A stretch of DNA of 64,000 bases from Fomes fomentarius (Eukaryota > Basidiomycota > Agaricomycetes > Polyporales > Polyporaceae). The notes under the pieces are model-generated. The model had not been told where the DNA came from, did no database searches, and saw only the letters and a list, made by a program, of their open reading frames with translations. The stretch lies in NCBI GenBank assembly GCA_022606135.1, contig JABYQN010000017.1, forward strand, positions 1-64,000, read 5' to 3'. Made by a program: the position numbers and the translations under genes. Below are positions 19,767-30,559 of the stretch, piece after piece (positions within the stretch are counted from its first letter, which is position 1; the number at the start of each line of letters is the position of its first letter).

Positions 19767-19924
19767 AAGTAGGTCTAAGTACTAGGACTGCAAACTAGGC
19801 GTATGGTGAGCTGATCTGCAAGTAGTACCTAGGCTGAACGATCGTACATGTACAGTCGAACCCGTGGTCCAGGCAATATGTATGTGCCGTAGATCCATGC
19901 CCTGGTAGCGGCTCGGAAAGCTTA

Positions 19925-21784
19925 TCAAAGGCTGCGAAAGTCATTCGCGAAGCCGAAGCGCAAATTGTCAACTAGTTTACTCAACTTCCCCACATACAAT
20001 TGCCTGCACCTTTCATTATCCGCAGAGTCACCGTCAAAATTGGCAAATCTCCTGAACCTCAACAATATACGCAAGTCGTGCAAGCGGCTCCCACCAGCCT
20101 CCCGGAGTTGCAAGCAATTCACGAGCTCATCCAAAAATCTCGCCTCGTCGCTGCTGTGAAAGTCGGACGGAAGCGTGAGCGATCTGAGCTGAGGCCACAT
20201 CGCAAACGGTGCGGACCCAGAACCTTGTTTTCGCGTACGCATGCGCAAAACCTCCAAAAGGGTACGACGAGCGTCCGACATGTAGCCAATACTGGTGTGC
20301 TCCAAAGAGAGACACTGCAAAGCGGGGAAAGCACGAAGAGCCCGGATCCAATGTCGTTTCTCGATCGGAGACCTGTCATGCTGCTCGATGCGAATTTCCA
20401 CCACGGGTGCTCCAAAGAAGACAGTGACGAGGTCGTCCAAGACATGCAGCCTCTCGCACTGATCAGGTATCATGTGCTCGTACAGCATACCGGAGACTTT
20501 CGCAACCGTCCCCGTCGAAGTGAGCCCCTCAAGAACATAGATCCACTCGGTATCGACCCGGAGTGTTATCGTGTTGACATGCTCGAGGACTGGAAGGCAA
20601 CGGCGGTCGTCGGGGAGAAGCTTGGTCACGGTAAAGCCTCTGCTAGTGGCGACGGTGATGTCGAATTCCAGTTCCTTGTCGTTGACATCTGAGTCGGCCT
20701 TCGAACTGGACCTGTTAAGTCCGCCGACCTCATCATTCTCGCCCTCGTAGTCATCTTCGCCATCCTCGTATTCCTCGTCAGATTCATCTTGCTCATTGTC
20801 GAACTCGTCGAACCCGTCTTCCTCGTCTTCTTCTTCTTCGTCTTCTTCATCCATATCGTCTTCGTACATATATTCTTCATCCAAGGAGCGAGTGAGATCG
20901 AGATTAACGTGCAGGGGGATGAATATTGACGCAAGGAACGGCTTCGCATAGTGCGCGTTGTCTTGGATAGAAAGCTTGCGTAGAGTCGCTGGGAGAGACA
21001 AGGGTGTGGCAATTGGCACGAGCTTCGGGCGATACTTGTGCACAGACAACTCTTCGAGGTGCGGAAGCTTCCACAGGAATTCGACAAATGAGACGATGTC
21101 GAACGGTGCCGGGATGAAGTCATGAAGGTCGAGCCGTCTGATGGTGGGGAAGACCGGGAACGAACCAACGATAGAAACCGCACGCCCTAGAGAGAAACGT
21201 CGGACCTTGGGGAATTGGTCGACACGTGGTTTCCAGGAGAAAACCAGGCTGTCACCGCGGTGGATAAGATCGAAAATGGGAAGATATTCGTAAGGCATCC
21301 GGAGGAAATCAAAGCTGAGTGCCAGTTCCTCGAGTATCGGCATGTCTTGGGATAGCAGCGCGCGCACGGACTCGTCGTCCGGATTCAACTTGACTGCCAG
21401 CAGGTGCAACTTGCGGATGTGATTCATATGAGGGTGTAGCAGGGCGAGCGAGTGATACCGGTCGACCATAGGTTCATAGATATAAAGGTCAATGGGAGTA
21501 GTCTTTGAGTATCGAAGGTGCATTCCGACTCGGTTGACGTGAAGTCTGTTGTGGATATTGATCGTGCGCCAGAGGAGAGGAGCGCCTCGAACAATCTCGC
21601 ACCAACGTCGACAAACACGTACTAGTATGAGAAAATTCTGTGCGTGATGGAATACCTCGAGGAGTATGCAGTCCGGGAGGGTATTGAGGAGGACTGGATC
21701 GGAGGAACCCTGCTGAGTGGCTCGGTGGGTCTGATTGTTCGCCATGTGATGGTCCATTGATAGGCGGCAAAATCTCTGTACCAT
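19925..21784 (-). CDS. F-box domain protein, class A, with a large acidic insert
   Basis: This intronless gene encodes 619 aa from ATG 21784; ATGs at codons 10 and 14 are alternatives. The F-box lies at about residues 34-74 (NTLPDCILLEVFHH ... LVRVCRRWCEIVRGAPLLWR). A Leu-rich region follows, then a striking acidic tract of about 60 residues (around 308-370) made mostly of Asp and Glu with Tyr and Ser, then FDITVATSRGFTVTKLLPD and a C-terminal Leu-rich part. The expected role is an SCF ubiquitin ligase adaptor; the substrate is unknown. The acidic tract may bind basic partners such as histones or ribosomal proteins, which is speculation. A homolog without this tract is at 1116-2747, and a fragment with a shorter tract is at 3138-3533. 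Confidence 0.8.
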   Translation of the reverse strand: MVQRFCRLSMDHHMANNQTHRATQQGSSDPVLLNTLPDCILLEVFHHAQNFLILVRVCRRWCEIVRGAPLLWRTINIHNRLHVNRVGMHLRYSKTTPIDLYIYEPMVDRYHSLALLHPHMNHIRKLHLLAVKLNPDDESVRALLSQDMPILEELALSFDFLRMPYEYLPIFDLIHRGDSLVFSWKPRVDQFPKVRRFSLGRAVSIVGSFPVFPTIRRLDLHDFIPAPFDIVSFVEFLWKLPHLEELSVHKYRPKLVPIATPLSLPATLRKLSIQDNAHYAKPFLASIFIPLHVNLDLTRSLDEEYMYEDDMDEEDEEEEDEEDGFDEFDNEQDESDEEYEDGEDDYEGENDEVGGLNRSSSKADSDVNDKELEFDITVATSRGFTVTKLLPDDRRCLPVLEHVNTITLRVDTEWIYVLEGLTSTGTVAKVSGMLYEHMIPDQCERLHVLDDLVTVFFGAPVVEIRIEQHDRSPIEKRHWIRALRAFPALQCLSLEHTSIGYMSDARRTLLEVLRMRTRKQGSGSAPFAMWPQLRSLTLPSDFHSSDEARFLDELVNCLQLREAGGSRLHDLRILLRFRRFANFDGDSADNERCRQLYVGKLSKLVDNLRFGFANDFRSL

Positions 21785-21910
21785 GCGTCAGCTATGAGAT
21801 AATCGAGACGTATGCAGGGATTGAAGAAGTACCGTCGCAACTCAGGTCCCAGACGGTGGTGGCAGTGGTAAGAGATTGAAACGCGCCCATCATGCGACCT
21901 TCGACCTTGT

Positions 21911-22413
21911 TCACTCCTGGCACGATTTATTGTGGTCTTCGGACTGTTGGACGTGTGGGGCATCGGTCATCGTCCAGTGCATGTTCAGTGGACCAGAACG
22001 AATCCGGTCGTGGTGGAAGATGATGGACAGTGCATCAAGCGTAGTCAGGCCACACACGTTAACTGCGTCGATACGCACGGATAGAGATAAATTATCAGGG
22101 ATGACCGGAGTGTCAGTGCTGGTTGAAGCAACTGACACATATTCACATGCGTTCAACGTTTTCACGTGGCTAAAAATGCGAAGAGGGAGCGGTATGCGTG
22201 ATAGTCCTCGAACATGCAATCGTGCAACGTCAAGATATCGAGAGTGCGGTGCATGAAGGGAATGGGGACACTACCGGAAGCCCGGATGAGTCGTTGTGAT
22301 AATACGCGGAGATATCGATGGTTGTGACCATGGGAAGATGAAGAAGTATCGTCTGTAGATCCTGGATGTGGAATGCTGGCCCACAAGGAGTACAATCGCA
22401 AGAGTATCATCAT
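21911..22413 (-). pseudogene. Possible F-box/LRR-like remnant
   Basis: Two overlapping minus-strand frames give a motif RTLDILTLHDCMFEDYHAYR followed by LFAFLAT, resembling the Leu-rich repeats that follow F-boxes in fungal proteins. No F-box and no intact long frame are present. The assignment rests on one motif and is weak. The rest of 21785-23110 shows no gene. Confidence 0.35.
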
Positions 22414-23110
22414 CCACTACAACTGAACGAACTTGCGATGCAATCTCGACGTTGACAAGTAGCCGATGAATTCTGGAACAGAGTGCTCAATTGACAAGTC
22501 CATGTACAAAAGAGGTAAATTCGAGAAAGCGCAAGGCATGTCAAGTGAGGCTACATGCACCGATGGTGGGCTTAAAATCATGAAGGTGGACGTTCGGGCG
22601 GGAGATGTCTCGACACGACTCGGCTGGCCTCGTAGTGAGTCCTCCTAGCTATCGGTGAACAGTGCTGCGTGAGTGAGAGTTACACGCATCAAAAGCCTCC
22701 AACATAACCGACATACTCGTTCTGTGCGAAGGGATACTGCAAGGCTAGTACCTGCTAGTAGTACGTGGAGGAGGAGCGCGAGTCTCGGACGGGAAAGTCC
22801 GAAATTGATTGCTTACGTAGACGAAGAGTAGGGCGCGTGGTACAACTCTCCCACGGGTGTGTGCCTAACGTCGCATGCAACTCAAGCGCTCGAGTCTTGA
22901 CTATACTTACGTCCATAGAGCCTGAACAGTTGTAGAGTGAGGTTATTTACTACCATAAGTTGGCTTTTGCTGACCAGCATCCGATAGGCACAAGCTATTT
23001 TGCATGAGTAAGTACTCGGAGACTCGGCCTGAACTACGCTAGTCGGCCTGACAACGGTGGAAACTTCGCAAGCCTCCGTTGCGTCCTGTACTACTTACTG
23101 ACCATGACGA

Positions 23111-25022
23111 ATGTTGTTCCTAGTAATGTCCGGCGTACACACGTACCGTCTCGCTGCTTGCGGTGGTTCCCCCTCCACCTACCATGGACTCAATCCGATA
23201 GCCGCCGAGAAAGCCCTGACCGACATGATCCAACACAAGTACGATCTTGAACAGCGTATTCTCGAGACGGCCCGTTTCATAAATGCTGGTAGACCCTTCA
23301 ACCGTCTACCGGTAGAGATAATGGTCAAGGTGTTTTGCCTTGTCCATCAGGGATCCCCGACATATGGATACACCACGCACCATCGGGTTCCGAGTCCTAT
23401 CGCACGCAATACCCCGTGGTACCCCATGCTTGCAGTCTGTCATCACTGGCGAGCTGTCGTAACCGCGACGCCGATGCTGTGGTGTATCATACACGCCGTG
23501 TCAGACGCTTCTGTCGAGGACCTCAAAACGATTCTCTCGCGATCCGGGAACCAACCTATCGAAGTTATCTTGGACAACCTCAAGGACGTCGACTTGTTTA
23601 CGGACGCGCTGGACACACACTTGCCTCGCATATCCACTCTCCTCATTCGAGATACTGTTCGCGACGAAGCCCGAGCCGTCTCTAGACTCGTTCACAAAAC
23701 GTTTCCAACCTTGCGCCGGCTCCGTGTATGGTTCGACCCACAGTCGGAACATCAAGGGCGCGAGCTGTTCTTGCTCAAGAGCAAGGTTGAACGCCTCCCG
23801 CAGCTTCTGGAGCTCTCGCTGCGAGGAGTAGGTCTCCAGGGTCCACTTGACTGTGGCTCGAGCATTCAACCTTCATTGAGTCGACTGGAGCTACGCGATA
23901 GCACGTCACCGGGCTGCCACATCCACGATCTCATGTGGGTTCTCCAGCAATGCTCCAGTCTAGAATCCCTCACGCTTGCCAGGTTCCGACCTTTCGACCC
24001 CGACTTCCATGTGCTGGCCGATCTGACAACCATCAATCCTCTACCGGTTGTCGAGTTTACGCCAAAACTACGGCAACTCGTCGTCGAGGATTTGGATGTC
24101 TACACTGCGCGCCTCCTCAGCGCGTTCTCGGTGCCAGTGTCGACCAACGTCACAGTAGTCAAGCTGATCTCCCCGAACGACGTAGGCGAGGTTTGGTACA
24201 GTAACCTCGTCGACGAGTCATTCGAGTCCTGCTTGCCACCAGACCGGTCGCGCCTTCCCATCCTCGATCATCTCGTACGCGCGCGAATCACTCAGTCCGG
24301 GAGCTCAATATACGCCGTTGCCCATTCCGGAGAGAGCACGTTCTCAATCGGAGTGAAGAGTCTCACAACTCTCCCTATCTCCCACGACCTGTTGTTCGGG
24401 GTGGCGTCCTTCCTTGGCCAGTCGCCCGTCGTCGAGCTATGTATCGACGGGATCCGCAACCTCCGCCACCCGGGTTTCGAGGATTGGTGTACAGCACTGG
24501 AGCAAGTGTCGCAGCTGAAGAAGCTGGCTGTCTTCCTTGATACTCGTCCGTCCATGGACATGCTCGGCGGCCTCTGGGACGCCCTATCAGCCGAAGTTGA
24601 AGACGATGACACACCTATATGCCCAGACCTCGAAGAACTGTCCCTCAACGCTCTAGAAGTCGACGGTGGTGATGTATCCACCTTGCGCGACGCCTTGCTT
24701 GCGCGAGCCGGGGACAAGTCCAGCAAACAGCTCAAGTCTCTCTACGTCGAACTGAAGACGTATATCACTCCTTCGCGATCTCCTGAGGGCCTTAAGGCTC
24801 TCGAAGACGCCACCCGAATCGCGCTCCAACCATGCGCTGACGTCGTACAATGTTCGCACAGACAATGCCCTCGGGTCCGTCAGGTAAGCATATGGTCGGA
24901 TCTCTGATGAGGTGGGATTTGACGCGCCTTACCTTCTGCAGGACGAGATAATGGACTTACTATTCTTGATGTACCCCCGCAACAGGATGACAGTTTTGTC
25001 ACAGCCGCAGGCATTTGTATGA
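23111..25022 (+). CDS. F-box domain protein, class B
   Basis: I read two exons, 23111-24883 and 24942-25022, with a 58-nt intron (CAG|GTAAGC ... CTGCAG|GAC), giving 617 aa. A short coiled coil (LTDMIQHKYDLEQRILETA, about 36-54) precedes the F-box at about 64-128 (RLPVEIMVKVFCLVH, an insert, then MLAVCHHWRAVVTATPMLW). The remainder is a Leu-rich substrate-type region with repeated LxxLxLxxxxxF units. The second exon encodes a hydrophobic stretch, EIMDLLFLMYP. It is the only intact class B member and the reference for the two decayed copies. Without the intron the protein would end 13 codons after the donor site. It is convergent with the class C gene at 25394-26703, as B and C are in the other blocks. 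Confidence 0.85.
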
Positions 25023-25393
25023 AACCAAACGGGTTGGACTGAGCGACGGAGCATTTACCTGTGTAAGTATCATGTCGTCTCTCAACACTCTCGAAATTGA
25101 CGAGCCTCCACAGCTGATAGGAGGAAGTGATGAGCGAGCTATTGTTACTTGAACTATAGCATCTCACATATATATCATGCTTCGGCCATAGGGTCACGGT
25201 GGAGTGACAGTCAACAGCACGGACTTTCTCGGAACTGGTATGTATGAGTACCATGGTAGGCGAGATTCCGACTTCGTGTGACAATCACTGCAATAGGCGT
25301 CCGCATATTACTATCACAATCTAGATCAATGCCCGAGACCGAAGGAGGTCCTCAAACCTGTCGCCCTACGTACACGAAATCGAAGTTGCCATC
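25023..25393. other. Shared 3' flank between convergent genes
   Basis: About 140 bp next to the class C stop are repeated after the other two class C genes (38844-38960 and 41967-42080), including GTGTACATAGGGCGAC-like and TATGCGGA(T/C)GCCT motifs. No gene is present. Confidence 0.6.
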
Positions 25394-28300
25394 CTACGCT
25401 CTTTCGAAGCGCAGCAATCCTTGAGCATGCAAGCGCGGAAACGCCTTCATCAAGAACACGACATAATCGTCATAGCCATCATCCCCGCCGCTGCTCTCTT
25501 TCTCTTTCTCACCAGAGATCCCCTCCAACGGCCCTCCGATTCCAGCTTCAGCCAAGAAGTTCTTCCAATCCTTCGTGTATCCGCCATCGAACAAGACGCA
25601 CGTCACCGACTCGAGGTCGGGTAGCCGACTCAGCACACACTCTTCGATGCCTTTGAACCACTCCGGCGAGAGGTTGACCCAGGAACGGGGATTCGGAGGC
25701 TCGCGCAGCGCTTCAAGTGCGCGAATCGTCTCCTTCGTGTGTGGCCCGTACCGCTGGAAGCGCAGTGTCAGGTGTCGGATGCTGGGTGGAGTGTGTTGCA
25801 CGGCGTTGAACCACATCCAGAGGAGAGACCAGTACATGATGAAGCAAGCGTCGTTGTCGTCCATAGCAGCGCCTGAGGCGGTGAAGAAGAGCACGAGATG
25901 GACGAGAGACGAGCATGGGGCGGTGGAAATCGTGACCTCTGGCGTCGTGCCCTCTGGGCTGTCATCATCTGAGTGATGATATGGAGGTCAGCGGGAGCAC
26001 CCGACAAAATAGATACGTTGGAAGACCTGCCATTGCCATCGACTGGCGTCTTGCCATCCGCGGCCATTGTGGGCGGAAGCATGCCTCCAAGGGGATTGAG
26101 CGACAGAACTCCGACGCGCGTACCAACGATGTCAATGAATTGCTGGAAGACGGCGACGTCGGGAAAGCTAGCGATGGCGAGGGTGACAGAGAGATTGGAG
26201 GGTGCGAGGTACGCTTTCAGAGCGCAGAGCGCATCAGCAGTCGTTGGGCCGGACCCGATACCACAGAGACTGATCGACTTGATTTGCGGTCTGGAAGTGG
26301 ATGCTGATGCAGGTTCCAAATGGGGGCGTGAGGAGGAGAGCGTGAGACACTCCAGCGCAAGACGCTCGAGCTGCGGGAGCTTCTCGAGTATGGCGAGTAG
26401 ATCCTGGACTTCCAATTCGACGTATGGCTCGCGAGCTGGTCCGGATACCTTGAGCGATCGCACACTTGTGGCAGTCACATCCGGACGGGTATCGAGGAAG
26501 TCGAGGAGCTCGTGTAACGAGGAATTGCTCCTGATAGGGCAGACGATGTTGCGGAGGAGGTGAGGCTGGGAGAAAGAAGACCATGTATGCGAGACCAAGG
26601 TGCATGCGCGAATGGTGGGAGTGTCATCGACCAGATCAAAGATACCATGAAGGATATCTCCCGGGACTCGGACATCATCAAGTATCGCCTTGGATGGGAC
26701 CATTGTGTTCTTCCGCGACAGTTATAGCTGTACGACAACTCAGGGTTTATTTATCGTGCAGACAGCGGAGAGCGTACCAGTGGGTTCAAGTTCGCTTGAG
26801 AAAACACCTTCGTGCGAAACGCAGCATAAGCTGTAGCCTGTCGGGCCCATGCACTCAGCAGCTTTATATGGCGGATGGCGCTGAGGCAGTGCTACCTGGC
26901 ACCTACGAAGCACACTGCGTATTGATGGACCCCCAGGCTCCGGGAAGTCAAGTGCGCACGGGCTGCCATCTCACTTCTGATGTCCATTGTCCGCGTCCAA
27001 CCTAAGCGTCACCCCAGTATGTGTCCACGTCCCAGGCCGTCGACCCAAAGACCAAGAACTTCTCGAGGGTCCGGATTCATGCCACCAATTCACCTTCCCC
27101 TGATCAAGAATCGACGTGATTTGACTGTACGCTTGCTCTCAGGACGCCGAGGTCTGGCTGAGCGCCTAGACGTTACGAGGATCTGGCCATGGCCATGGAC
27201 GATGCTCAACAACACCCTCTCCGACCGCTCACACTCGGTAGCTGCCAATTTTTTCCCTTCTCAACACTTTGACTTCTACTGACGGATGAGTTGGCGGACT
27301 CTTGTCGCAGTGCATCTTGCGGCTGAGTCTGGGGCCCATGATGAGACCTGTGCGCAAGCCTGAGCGTTCTCCGCGGTGTTTCCTCGAGCGAATGACATGG
27401 GTGTCGTTCAATCCAACATGTGCGATATGTACAAAGGCACTTGATTGACGCGCACATACTGATACTGTTAGGATAGATTGGCGGCTATACCTGGCTGCTA
27501 TACCGAGCACTGAGCAGCAAGCAGCCACGTACTCAGACTGTACTATAAGTACACCCCTGCATATGCGCAGCGCCGCCGCAGCAAGACATACCAGGCCGAT
27601 CGCCGAGGCGGCGGGTGGGGTCGTGCACCGCGCTAACGCCGGATACGGCTTCGTTGGAGTTTGACTGTAGCCTAGGCGGACGGCGATGCTGGGCATGACG
27701 CGCCAAGTTGAGCGTCCGAACTTAGAGTTTTCAGTATTAAGGTAAGGTATCACTGCCACTACTTGTGCCGTGACACTAGGCTATTGATCAGTTTGGAGAA
27801 AGCGCGGGATGGCAACTTCATCAGGGCACAATTGCAAAAGGAGAGGTCGGTGAAGGACGAACCAAGTTAGGGCATGGCTACGACACGAAGGTTGTCTTGA
27901 TTGAGACATGACGGCGATGATGATCCCATAATATATAGATTCCTGGGGCCCAGCGTCACAGCAGCCTGTCAGGTGGCATAACCAGAGCATGAGCATGCCG
28001 AGAAACGTGAACTACAGACGGTCTCAAGCGTGCACCAGAGCAGACTCACAGCGACGGTCATCGCATATAATCTCCTCTCCGGCCGCCTTTGGGCGGCTGA
28101 CCTAGAATGTAAACGCGACATTAGGGAGAGGACGATGAGGCAGGAGCGCGATGAACGCAGACCGGATGGAGGATGTCGTACGCCTGCAACGGCGAGCATT
28201 GCGTGAACCTAACAGCGACGAGTTCCAAGCATTTACGTCTGTACCGCTTATGCTGCCAATCACACAAGAGCAGTTACTCACAAGCGTCTGAGCACTGGCT

Positions 28301-28530
28301 CAGTTCATGCGCGCAGAACCGTGAATCGTGGGCGGCCGAGCCAGCGACCGGGGACGTGAACGCTGAACACGCATCTATGCGCGATGAGAAGGTGGACCGG
28401 GACGTAATAGGAAAGAGCAGAAAGCTCGGCACCGACCTACACGAGTAAGGGGACACATCCCAGGCAGATCGCCGATACTCATCCCTCGCCGTGGTGTAAG
28501 GTTTTGTTAAGCCCATTTCCCGATGCATAC
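25250..28530 (-). repeat. Class C repeat unit, copy a, with an internal inversion
   Basis: Read on the minus strand, 25250-26950 follows the tandem unit around 37300-38960. The part 26960-27490, however, matches 36770-37320 in the plus orientation, and 27590-28530 again matches 35180-36170 on the minus strand. One segment of about 530 bp is therefore flipped inside the unit. Confidence 0.7.
25394..26703 (-). CDS. F-box domain protein, class C (copy a)
   Basis: I read two exons: 26703-26017, then 25951-25394, with a 65-nt intron (AAC|GTATCT ... CAGAG|GGC), giving 414 aa. The F-box is at about residues 12-55 (VPGDILHGIFDLVDDTP, then CTLVSHTWSSFSQPHLLRNI). The middle carries repeated Leu-rich motifs (LERLALECLTL, SISLCGIGSGPTT). 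The second exon has VTISTAPCSSLVHLVLFFTA, an LRFQRYGPHTKE motif and a conserved YTKDWKNFLAEAGIGGPLEG. The intron is inferred because the two halves lie in different frames in all three copies, while the diverged gene at 42540 reads through continuously. The acceptor is unusual (GAG), so the exact junction is uncertain. Upstream sequence is a repeat shared with copies b and c. Confidence 0.75.
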
Positions 28531-30300
28531 CCACCCCGAGGCGAGAGTTTGAGCTGCCGAGCGGTCGATCAATCTTCGTGTGTTCTGCTCGCGGATACGT
28601 GCCTAGACTGAGACTCGGGGATAAAGATAGATTTAGAATTGGAGCCATGGCGTCATCGAGGCATCAGAGACGCCAGAGAGACGCCGTATCGGAGAACGAA
28701 ACTCGAAGCGTCAAGACGCCGTGAACGCGAGCTGATAATGCGACTGAATGGGCTCTGGGCGACTGGTAGCACGAGGCTCTGACGGTCGGCGTAATGAACG
28801 ATCTGCGCGCCCTCACCGCGCGTCTGCAGAGGGAGATGATCGCGATGTGTGGGGCAAAGAGGGGGTTAGTGGATTAGCGGTCGAGTCTGGCCACCCGCGG
28901 CACGAGCAGCTGATGTTTGCAGCGTGTATAGGGACGTGGCTTCGGTGTTCAAACCATCGGGCGGGCGTCGCAAGAACGTCGCGATAGGAAGGGGGATCGC
29001 CTCTGCCGTCGCCTAGCGTCTGAACTTGGTGTGGAAGCTGTGGCCGTCCCATGATAGCAGGCTCAATGCCGCTTCGCACAAACGCCGCGAACTGTATGCT
29101 GTGCCGCTGCAGTTCCATGTTCTGTCCATCGACCTATCGAAGACTGACGAAGGCGGACAGTGATGAGAGAAGGATGATGCCATCTGCCTACATTCCTGGG
29201 CCTGACGTCACGGCGTGTGCAAATTGTGCATCCGTGCGTGATGCTCATTGTATGCTAGAAGCCCGAGCACAATCGATGTGGTGAGATGCCATGTTCCATA
29301 TTCGACGCATATGCACAGTACAAAGTGTACTATAGTGTACTAAAACATGTGCAGGCTTCAGTCATCGATACCGTCCAAGGGGCAGGGCCGACAGGGCCGC
29401 GTAGGACACGTACCTCTACGGACCTTCGAGTCCAACGCATGCGAGGACCTCGAGCTCGCCGGGACTCGGGTTCCAAGTATGATGCGGGCCCCCAAACGTG
29501 AAGCTTAAGGCTTGCATACCTTTGCAATCTTGGACACATGTCCAACGTCGAATCATCGATGGCGTTCACGATAGGCCGCTTTCTGTCAGCTGAAGCGTAA
29601 CGTGGTGAAGGTCCGTTCAGAATTAGGAGTCGGATCCCACTAGCGTCTGGGGGTGTTCAGCAGTTCCCCGTGTGGCTGCGAGGCGTAGGAGTTTCACTAG
29701 TTCTGCGAGGTTTGTGTTCTGTCAGCGAGATAGATGGTCCGTTCACGGCGTTCAGAAGACGAGCGCAGGATCCAACTGGCGTTTTGAGGTTGTTCACCAG
29801 CGCCCAGTGTTACCGCTGGGAATCAGTCATCTTCCGGGTTCTATCGGTCGTTCTCATGGTCAAGAAAGTCCAGGCGGAATATGAAGTCGCCTCCAACGAA
29901 AGACAAGCCCTGCATTCATGAGAAAAGGTAATGAGAGCGGGCTTCGTGGCGCGGTTCGCCTCACGCTGAACGTCAGTCCTGAGAAGGCGGCTACACCGTC
30001 GTCCGAAATGCCGACATCTCCATTCCTCGAATGAACCGCCCGGGACGCACGGGTCTCCACGCACGAGAGTAACGCCGCAGGGCCGTGTTCGTTCGATGTC
30101 GACTGACACCTCGCAGACGGGCTCGTTGCTTGGCGCGGCGGCCCTCGAACGTCGGCGCAGCGGCGGCACCCTGCACTAGTGTCTTGGGTCGCGAGGTGGT
30201 ACGACGACGAAGAGGGTTGGACCCTGAGCTGGGGTTAGGCGGGGCGAATGGGACTGGGAAGAGGAAGGGCGAGAGTCGGAAGGGGACAGAGGCCGGGCGG
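28531..30300. other. Gene-poor stretch, 1.8 kb
   Basis: I recognise no gene. A weak imperfect tandem similarity (GGTCCGTTCA followed by GGATCC and GTTCA motifs) links about 29610-29690 and 29730-29810. The open frames here are short and unlike proteins I know. Confidence 0.4.
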
Positions 30301-30343
30301 CTCAGATAGACGCCAATATCCGCTGGCCCAATCGGATGGGTCC

Positions 30344-30384
30344 TTATCTGATATGATGGAGACACGCCGCGCGGTATCTGATAA
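30344..30384 (+). promoter_or_regulatory. Paired GATA motifs upstream of the FAD oxidoreductase gene
   Basis: ATCTGATAT lies at 30346-30354 and ATCTGATAA at 30376-30384, 30 bp apart and about 180-210 bp before the start codon at 30560. ATCWGATAA is the known extended site of fungal iron-responsive GATA repressors (the SreA/Urbs1/Sre1 group). The second site matches it exactly and the first with one change. Iron control of the downstream gene is inferred. Confidence 0.45.
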
Positions 30385-30559
30385 GATGGGGGTGGCCAAT
30401 GCATGATCTCGGATGATCTCCACCGACCGACTCTGGACTTGTTTCTGTGAGAGGATGGTCGTGGTGGGGTAGACTTCCCTTATAACGCCCCCCTCGCCTT
30501 CCTTCTCCTGGCTAGATTGCGTCTGGCCGTACCCTACCCTTACTGCTTTAATACGTACA

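Larger units (their letters stand above)
15690..19770 (+). repeat. Segmental duplicate, copy 2 (F-box B, membrane protein, class C relic)
   Basis: This is the fuller copy of the block that also exists inverted at 3534-6110. The order is promoter flank, class B F-box pseudogene, intact membrane-protein gene, then a class C relic on the opposite strand. The class A gene at 19925-21784 follows, as the class A fragment does in copy 1. Confidence 0.75.

Noticed and set aside
28748..29500. Short overlapping frames on both strands with Arg-rich translations
   Set aside because: No homology within the window, no domain signature, and no intron pattern linking them.
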